Source: Holosporales bacterium (lineage in GTDB: Bacteria > Pseudomonadota > Alphaproteobacteria > Holosporales > Holosporaceae). From it: a stretch of DNA of 39,236 bases. Positions 35,833-39,236 of this stretch are shown piece by piece; position 1 is the first letter of the stretch; each line of letters begins with the position of its first letter. Both the position numbers and the translations under genes were made by a program. The notes below the pieces were generated by a model. The model was not told the DNA's origin. It saw only the letters and a program-made list of their open reading frames with translations, and did no database searches. Where the stretch lies: contig CANGUX010000007.1 in the NCBI GenBank assembly GCA_947457385.1, forward strand, positions 1 through 39,236, written 5' to 3'.

Positions 35833-36178
35833 ATGATTTCCAAAGCCGTCCAATGTTTAGAACTCTTTTTTCTCAAGTCATCCCATAAACTTTGCTGTCA
35901 CGCTTCAAAAGGCAAGGGATGCTTTCCTGGAACACAACGACCTGGTTTTCTTTTTTGAGCCCCCACCCAATAGCTTTTATCAACCGCAATTTCTTCCTCA
36001 AAACGAGCGCCACTTCCTGCTCCATGATATTACGTGTATGCGCTTCATCCCCTTTTCCTCATATCATCTTTTATGGATGGCATGCCTTGTTGCGCTTATC
36101 TGTTATGGATATCCTTTAAGCATTCGTATCTTTTTTGGTTGGTATGACGCCTTGGTGGACGCGCACACAACGTAGCAC
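35833..36178 (+). pseudogene. Frameshifted ORF with C-terminal membrane segment, unknown
   Basis: An ATG at 35833 (AAGGG 10 bases upstream) opens MISKAVQCLELFF and then hits a T6 tract. If one T were removed, translation continues for a total of about 114 residues to the TAG at 36176-36178: KARDAFLEHNDLVFFFEPPP and QPQFLPQNERHFLLHD, then a hydrophobic stretch (LLWMACLVALICYGYPLSI). Without that change each frame is short and the second lacks a start codon. The end overlaps the birA start. Homology is not recognised. It could be a decayed gene, a slippage-controlled gene, or chance. Confidence 0.4.
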
Positions 36179-36947
36179 GCAAGTCTTTTCTTTTGCCCAA
36201 GTTCACTCTACACAAGCCATGGCCCACGAATGGATTCAAGACCCTTCTTGTGCAACTTTACTTTCAGATTGGGTCTGGATTCGTGCTTTACAACAAAGTC
36301 ATGGCACAGGACAACGAGAACGCCTTTGGCTTTCTCCCCTTGGTTCCTGTTCTGGCACGCTGATGCTTTCTTTTCCTTATGCCCATCCTTTGGTCTCTCT
36401 TGTGGTGTCTTTGTCTGTGGCAGAGGCTATTGAACACGCAGCGTCTGGCACATTAAGGGAATCTATAACACTTAAATGGCCCAACGACCTTATGATCAAA
36501 GGTCATAAATTAGGGGGCATTCTTACCGAAGTGGTAGAAAAAAATGAGATGCCCCCATGGATCCTTATTGGCATTGGGATCAATATCAATGTTTCTGTAT
36601 CTCAGCTAGGCTCTGTGGCCCAAGAACGCCCCATCACAACGCTGCTAGAAGCATGTGGCACATCCTTTGATTTAGAACGGCTGTGGGAGCGCATTCATGC
36701 CTCGCTGGACCATAAATTGCGGGCTTTATATTGGGCCGATACAGAAGCGCATTGCGTTGCTGATCTTAATGCGAGATTGCTTTGGATAGGGGAAACCGTC
36801 TGGGCACGTATGGGGAAAAAATTATTTCAAGGCCGTTTCGGTGGGTTGTACTATAACGCCAGGACGCAACGCACAGAGATGCTGTTGGATGACATGACTC
36901 TTCCTTTATCTTTACGACTTGGAAAATGTCTGGAAGCTGTGGCATAG
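36144..36947 (+). CDS. birA: Biotin-protein ligase BirA, no DNA-binding domain
   Basis: 267 residues from the ATG at 36144 (a TTG at 36135 is in frame). QVHSTQAMAHEW, KWPNDLMIKGHKLGGILTE (111-129) and IGIGININV mark biotin-[acetyl-CoA-carboxylase] ligase; the E. coli-type N-terminal helix-turn-helix is absent, as in other group I ligases. The biotinoyl-AMP loop, GRGRRGR in E. coli, reads GTGQRER (54-60): Gln replaces the arginine equivalent to E. coli Arg118. It attaches biotin to BCCP of acetyl-CoA carboxylase. nuoN, a common alphaproteobacterial neighbour, is missing. Its last codons lie in a partial copy of the adjacent tRNA-Thr. Confidence 0.9.
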   Translation: MTPWWTRTQRSTQVFSFAQVHSTQAMAHEWIQDPSCATLLSDWVWIRALQQSHGTGQRERLWLSPLGSCSGTLMLSFPYAHPLVSLVVSLSVAEAIEHAASGTLRESITLKWPNDLMIKGHKLGGILTEVVEKNEMPPWILIGIGININVSVSQLGSVAQERPITTLLEACGTSFDLERLWERIHASLDHKLRALYWADTEAHCVADLNARLLWIGETVWARMGKKLFQGRFGGLYYNARTQRTEMLLDDMTLPLSLRLGKCLEAVA

Positions 36948-36961
36948 TGGTAGCAGATGCC
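36936..36961 (+). repeat. Diverged tandem copy of the 5' part of tRNA-Thr
   Basis: These 26 bases match the next 26 (36962-36987, inside tRNA-Thr) at 19 positions with no gaps, including GTGGC and AGTGGTAG of the D-arm. The birA stop codon lies within the copy. The direct, gap-free abutment suggests an old tandem duplication. Confidence 0.5.
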
Positions 36962-37030
36962 GTTGTGGCTCAGTGGTAGAGCACGCCCTTGGTAAGGGTG
37001 AGGTCGAGAGTTCGATTCTCTCCAGCGGCA
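36959..37030 (+). tRNA. tRNA-Thr, anticodon GGT
   Basis: 72 bases: acceptor GCCGTTG/CAGCGGC, D-arm GCTC/GAGC with loop AGTGGTA, anticodon stem CGCCC/GGGTG with loop TTGGTAA (anticodon GGT), T-stem GAGAG/CTCTC. Discriminator A; CCA not encoded. Confidence 0.95.
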
Positions 37031-37073
37031 CGTTTGCATATCGTCGGTAAATCACCTGGGGTATCGCCTCACC

Positions 37074-37349
37074 ATGTTGCGCTTTTTATATGGATTTGCC
37101 ATGCTCTTTGGGCTTAGTGCATGTACCATTGGAAGTGTACTACAAAAAAAATCCCATCTTCTTTCCCAGGATTTTATCCCGCTCAATGACGTGCCCTTTT
37201 CCTGCGTGCAAAACACCCTTTGCTCTTTCTGTCATTATTGTTTTCAAAAGAGAGTCTTGGAAAAAGAACGCAATGATTTAAAGCACTCTGTGGAAAGTGA
37301 ACTTGTTTCGATAGATCATGCTCCAGAAAAATGCAAAACAAAAAAATAG
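37074..37349 (+). CDS. Small Cys-rich lipoprotein, unknown
   Basis: 91 residues. Signal peptide MLRFLYGFAMLFGLSAC ends in an LSAC lipobox, so Cys17 would be lipidated. The mature part holds C44-x5-C50-x2-C53-x2-C56, a spacing that could bind a metal or form disulfides, followed by a charged helical tail (KRVLEKERNDLKHSVE) and basic end. Not recognised. It is 43 bases after tRNA-Thr and may be exported by the LolCD system encoded in the same window. Confidence 0.65.
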   Translation: MLRFLYGFAMLFGLSACTIGSVLQKKSHLLSQDFIPLNDVPFSCVQNTLCSFCHYCFQKRVLEKERNDLKHSVESELVSIDHAPEKCKTKK

Positions 37350-37426
37350 AAATATTGATTGATTTTGATTGAAATGCAAATAAATTTTAAAGTTACATCA
37401 TTGGCATCATTTTAATGATATAGCTC

Positions 37427-37461
37427 TATATTGTAGGAATACACATCAAACAAAAAGAATC
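37427..37461 (+). promoter_or_regulatory. Conserved leader with TATATT box before the first coiled-coil gene
   Basis: TATATT at 37427-37432, 29 bases before the ATG, then a leader ending AAAAAGAATC. The same arrangement recurs at 38213 and 38311. TATATT is likely a -10 element; no convincing -35 is seen. The usual Shine-Dalgarno is absent. Confidence 0.45.
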
Positions 37462-37947
37462 ATGAAATTGCATAAAAAAATAGCATGTTTGTTATCGCTT
37501 TTATCAATAGCTGGGACCGTGGAAAAAGCATGGGCAAGTCAAGCCGAAGAGCTGAGAAGTGTTTCAGAATTTTTTGATTTAATAATTAAATCTTTAGAAA
37601 AAACTAGAATAGATCAAAAAAAATCCATTGAAGAATTAAATATTTTAGAAAAAAATATAGCATTAAAAGAAGAAGAAATTAAAGATATAGAAAAAGTAAT
37701 TGAAAAAGAAGAAAATTCAAACACAAAAGAATCATTAATTAAATCTTATAATGAAGAAAAAGGAATTTTGGAAAATCTAAAAAAAGACCAAGCGATCGTA
37801 TTAAATCTATATGATGTTTCAAAAAATAATCTCTGGGCATACGAGATGCAGGCAACTTTCTTAGAAAAAAAGAAAAAAGAATTGATGGAGAAGTTAGAAT
37901 TAGAAGCGCTCAATAACAAAGAAGAGGAGACAAAATTCAATCAGTAA
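37462..37947 (+). CDS. Secreted coiled-coil protein, family member 1
   Basis: 161 residues. Signal peptide MKLHKKIACLLSLLSIAG..., predicted cleavage after Ala25 (AWA). The mature part is almost wholly charged helix: repeated Glu/Lys heptad-like stretches (KSIEELNILEKNIALKEEEI, KDIEKVIEKEE) predicting a long coiled coil, ending NNKEEETKFNQ. Its signal peptide and leader are nearly identical to those of the gene at 38345, but the mature regions share only composition. No domain is recognised. AT-rich codon use contrasts with the housekeeping genes. A periplasmic, surface or secreted effector role is possible but not shown. Confidence 0.75.
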   Translation: MKLHKKIACLLSLLSIAGTVEKAWASQAEELRSVSEFFDLIIKSLEKTRIDQKKSIEELNILEKNIALKEEEIKDIEKVIEKEENSNTKESLIKSYNEEKGILENLKKDQAIVLNLYDVSKNNLWAYEMQATFLEKKKKELMEKLELEALNNKEEETKFNQ

Positions 37948-38010
37948 AACTTGTGTTGGCTATAAACACAAGAGGTGATGGAAAAACAGAGTGCCTATTT
38001 CTAAAGATCA

Positions 38011-38157
38011 TCGTTTTGAAAACGTCTTAAAAAGACTTGACGCAGTCCGTTGAAAGGGCTTAAGAGCAAGCATTAAGCCCTTTAAAAGACTTTCAAAACG
38101 AAAAAGAAATCCATTTAAGGCAACAATCAGAGGCATTGTTTTTATGCCTCTTTTTTT
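38011..38157 (+). ncRNA. Candidate structured RNA with three-way junction
   Basis: An outer stem pairs 38011-38028 with 38086-38101 (11 bp, a two-base bulge, then 5 bp). Inside lie a small stem-loop GACT/AGTC (38034-38047) and a perfect 11-bp hairpin AAAGGGCTTAA/TTAAGCCCTTT (38053-38083, 9-base loop). A T-rich intrinsic terminator follows at 38129-38157. It could be an independent small RNA or a structured 3' end of the preceding mRNA. No known RNA family matches by eye. Confidence 0.4.
38129..38157 (+). terminator. Intrinsic terminator
   Basis: An 8-bp stem AGAGGCAT/ATGCCTCT with a 7-base loop followed at once by seven T's. A textbook Rho-independent terminator on the plus strand, 182 bases after the first coiled-coil gene. 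Confidence 0.85.
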
Positions 38158-38212
38158 AGAAATGTTAATCGCAAATGGAATGAAAGTTTATGCTACTTTA
38201 ATTTTATTTTGA

Positions 38213-38247
38213 TATATTATTTCAACAAACATTAAATAAAAAGAATC
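38213..38247 (+). promoter_or_regulatory. TATATT leader, second copy
   Basis: TATATT at 38213-38218, 29 bases before the ATG at 38248. Matches the leaders at 37427 and 38311. Its first unit now drives only a 29-codon frame. Confidence 0.4.
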
Positions 38248-38337
38248 ATGAAACTACATAAAAAAATGATTTTTCTTCTATTAATTTATGTTGTTTTAAT
38301 TTTTATTCGATATATTGTTTCAGTAAACATTAAATAA
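38248..38337 (+). pseudogene. Truncated copy of the coiled-coil gene start
   Basis: An ATG starting MKLHKKMIFLLL, as in the signal peptides of the genes at 37462 and 38345, but the frame runs into unit two of the leader duplication and stops after 29 codons (ending SVNIK). It lacks a cleavage site and mature region. It is a leftover of the duplication, or possibly a small membrane peptide. Confidence 0.55.
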
Positions 38338-38344
38338 AAAAATC
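38311..38344 (+). promoter_or_regulatory. TATATT leader, third copy
   Basis: TATATT at 38311-38316, 28 bases before the ATG at 38345. Third member of the repeated leader set. Confidence 0.4.
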
Positions 38345-39190
38345 ATGAAACTACATAAAAAAATAGTTTTTCTACTATCGCTCTTTTTGGTAGCGGGTGG
38401 TTTTGAAAAAGCATTGGCAAGTCAGACACGAAAAACAAACGATATTGAAATAAAATATCAGAACACTTTGGAGAAAATAAAACAAACAGAAGAAAGTATA
38501 AAAAATTTTTCTTATGAAATCGAAAGATTAGAAATAGCTATAGAAGAAAAATATGATTTTCTAAAGGAACTAGAAGAAACAGTCATTAAAGAAAAAAATG
38601 AACAACAAAAAAAAACATTAATTGAAACCATAGAAAAAGAAAAAGCAAATTTAGTGGATTTAGAAGAGAAAAAAAAAGAGATTTCCAATGAATATATTGG
38701 TTTAAACTCAAAGCTATTTGATTTAGATTCTCATCTTCATTATCTTATGGAAAGAATCAAAGAAGAAGAATACGCAATAATAAGAGCTGAAGAACAAGAA
38801 AGACTAGAAAAACAAAAGATCTATAGAAAGGAAGAGGAAGCGAGAGCGAAAGCCATTTTAGAAAAAAACCTGGAAACTCCTGAGATTAAAACATCAAAAA
38901 TAGACGAACAAAAAGCTGGAGAGCCCCAATTTACAATAAGTGAATTGGATGCATTGGGTACAGATAAAGATGGCGAGCTTGATTTAGATCGTTCTCTTGG
39001 GCCGGTGCTAAAGAGCACTTTAAATAATAATTTAGCGACGGTTAAGGCCCGAAAGGAAAAGCTTGCAGAGCTTTCAACATCGGTCAATCTCAACAAACCA
39101 GATTTATTAGAAACGAGAAAAAAACTGTTTGAGGAGATTCAAAACTTAAGAACTGCCATAGAAAAAATTCGAAGTAAATACAAAAATTAA
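38345..39190 (+). CDS. Secreted coiled-coil protein, family member 2
   Basis: 281 residues. Signal peptide MKLHKKIVFLLSLFLVAGG..., likely cut after Ala25 (ALA), matching the gene at 37462. The mature protein is a long Glu/Lys-rich coiled coil (about 30-165: TLEKIKQTEESIKNF, LKELEETVIKEKNEQQKK, RIKEEEYAIIRAEEQ), then a less charged part with ISELDALGTDKDGELDLDRS and a final helix (RKLFEEIQNLRTAIEKI). DKDGELD resembles a single EF-hand-like calcium loop, by eye only. No family is recognised. The duplicated leader suggests the gene arose by local copying with replacement of the mature part. Confidence 0.8.
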   Translation: MKLHKKIVFLLSLFLVAGGFEKALASQTRKTNDIEIKYQNTLEKIKQTEESIKNFSYEIERLEIAIEEKYDFLKELEETVIKEKNEQQKKTLIETIEKEKANLVDLEEKKKEISNEYIGLNSKLFDLDSHLHYLMERIKEEEYAIIRAEEQERLEKQKIYRKEEEARAKAILEKNLETPEIKTSKIDEQKAGEPQFTISELDALGTDKDGELDLDRSLGPVLKSTLNNNLATVKARKEKLAELSTSVNLNKPDLLETRKKLFEEIQNLRTAIEKIRSKYKN

Positions 39191-39236
39191 TTGGAATAGC
39201 TAAATCTATAGCACAATTCATGGAGGCATGCTTAAT

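Larger units (their letters stand above)
38187..38378 (+). repeat. Tandem duplication of leader plus signal-peptide start (two ~95-base units)
   Basis: Unit one (from 38187) and unit two (from 38285) each contain TATATT, the leader CATTAAATAAAAA..ATC, ATG and the codons for MKLHKK, with start codons 97 bases apart (38248, 38345). Identity is high through the leader and first codons. A more diverged relative precedes the gene at 37462. Confidence 0.8.

Noticed and set aside
36851-37039. Minus-strand ORF of 62 codons at the end of birA
   Set aside because: It is antisense to tRNA-Thr and the birA 3' end; the peptide is the typical false reading of a tRNA complement.
1-39236. CRISPR array, prophage or toxin-antitoxin module
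   Set aside because: No regularly spaced repeats, phage structural genes or paired small antitoxin/toxin frames were seen.

Overview
The window is bacterial chromosome from an alphaproteobacterium. The clearest lineage marker is a DUF1013/TrcR-type regulator at 35.1 kb, a family known from Alphaproteobacteria; the zinc-free S14, the short HRDC-less RNase D and the E2-type PdhC also fit. Scattered operons, insertion-sequence wrecks, a stand-alone LuxR-like sensor domain and small secreted coiled-coil proteins suggest a host-associated lineage such as Holosporales, but that placement is inference from gene style, not from a tree.

Layout. 0-0.4 kb: 3' end of an MlaF-like ABC ATPase (+). 0.4-2.5 kb: an IS graveyard with an IS630-family and an IS5-family-like transposase remnant, both on the minus strand and full of stops and frameshifts. 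2.5-7.2 kb (minus): an eleven-gene block of the S10/spc ribosomal protein operon, rpsC-rplP-rpmC-rpsQ-rplN-rplX-rplE-rpsN-rpsH-rplF-rplR, cut at both ends. 7.3-10.2 kb: aminopeptidase P (+) converging on an aspartate-type aminotransferase (-). 10.3-13.6 kb (minus): LuxR-like sensor, lipB, tRNA-Ala(CGC), lolC/E, lolD. 14.2-18.6 kb (minus): pdhC, then lpxD-rpsB-tsf. 18.7-20.9 kb: glmS (+) and a small secreted Pro/Glu/Lys-rich protein (-). 20.9-23.8 kb (minus): era, rnd, glyA. 23.9-25.7 kb: dacA (+) converging on prmC (-). 25.8-27.8 kb: ftsQ-ftsA (+). 27.8-31.0 kb (minus): DUF882 peptidase, nucleotide-sugar dehydrogenase, glmU. 31.1-34.9 kb (minus): ruvA-ruvB-uvrD/pcrA. 35.0-37.0 kb (+): tRNA-Glu, trcR, a frameshifted ORF, birA, tRNA-Thr. 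37.1-39.2 kb (+): an AT-rich accessory tail with a Cys-rich lipoprotein, two secreted coiled-coil proteins sharing a leader and signal peptide, a tandemly duplicated leader and a candidate structured RNA.

How the genes work together. Many serve the cell envelope: glmS and glmU make UDP-GlcNAc, which feeds lipid A (lpxD), peptidoglycan (trimmed by DacA and the DUF882 enzyme) and a nucleotide-sugar dehydrogenase; LolCD exports lipoproteins; FtsQ/FtsA divide the cell; MlaF handles phospholipid transport. LipB (lipoyl) and BirA (biotin) supply cofactor attachment, with the lipoylated E2 nearby. The rest is translation (ribosomal proteins, EF-Ts, Era, PrmC, three tRNAs) and recombination/repair (RuvAB, UvrD).

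The most interesting signals are the doubly broken ribosomal operon beside the IS remnants, and the 37.4-39.2 kb tail, where a promoter/leader/signal-peptide cassette has been copied and a long three-way-junction inverted repeat sits in front of a perfect intrinsic terminator. No CRISPR array, complete IS element or prophage was seen.
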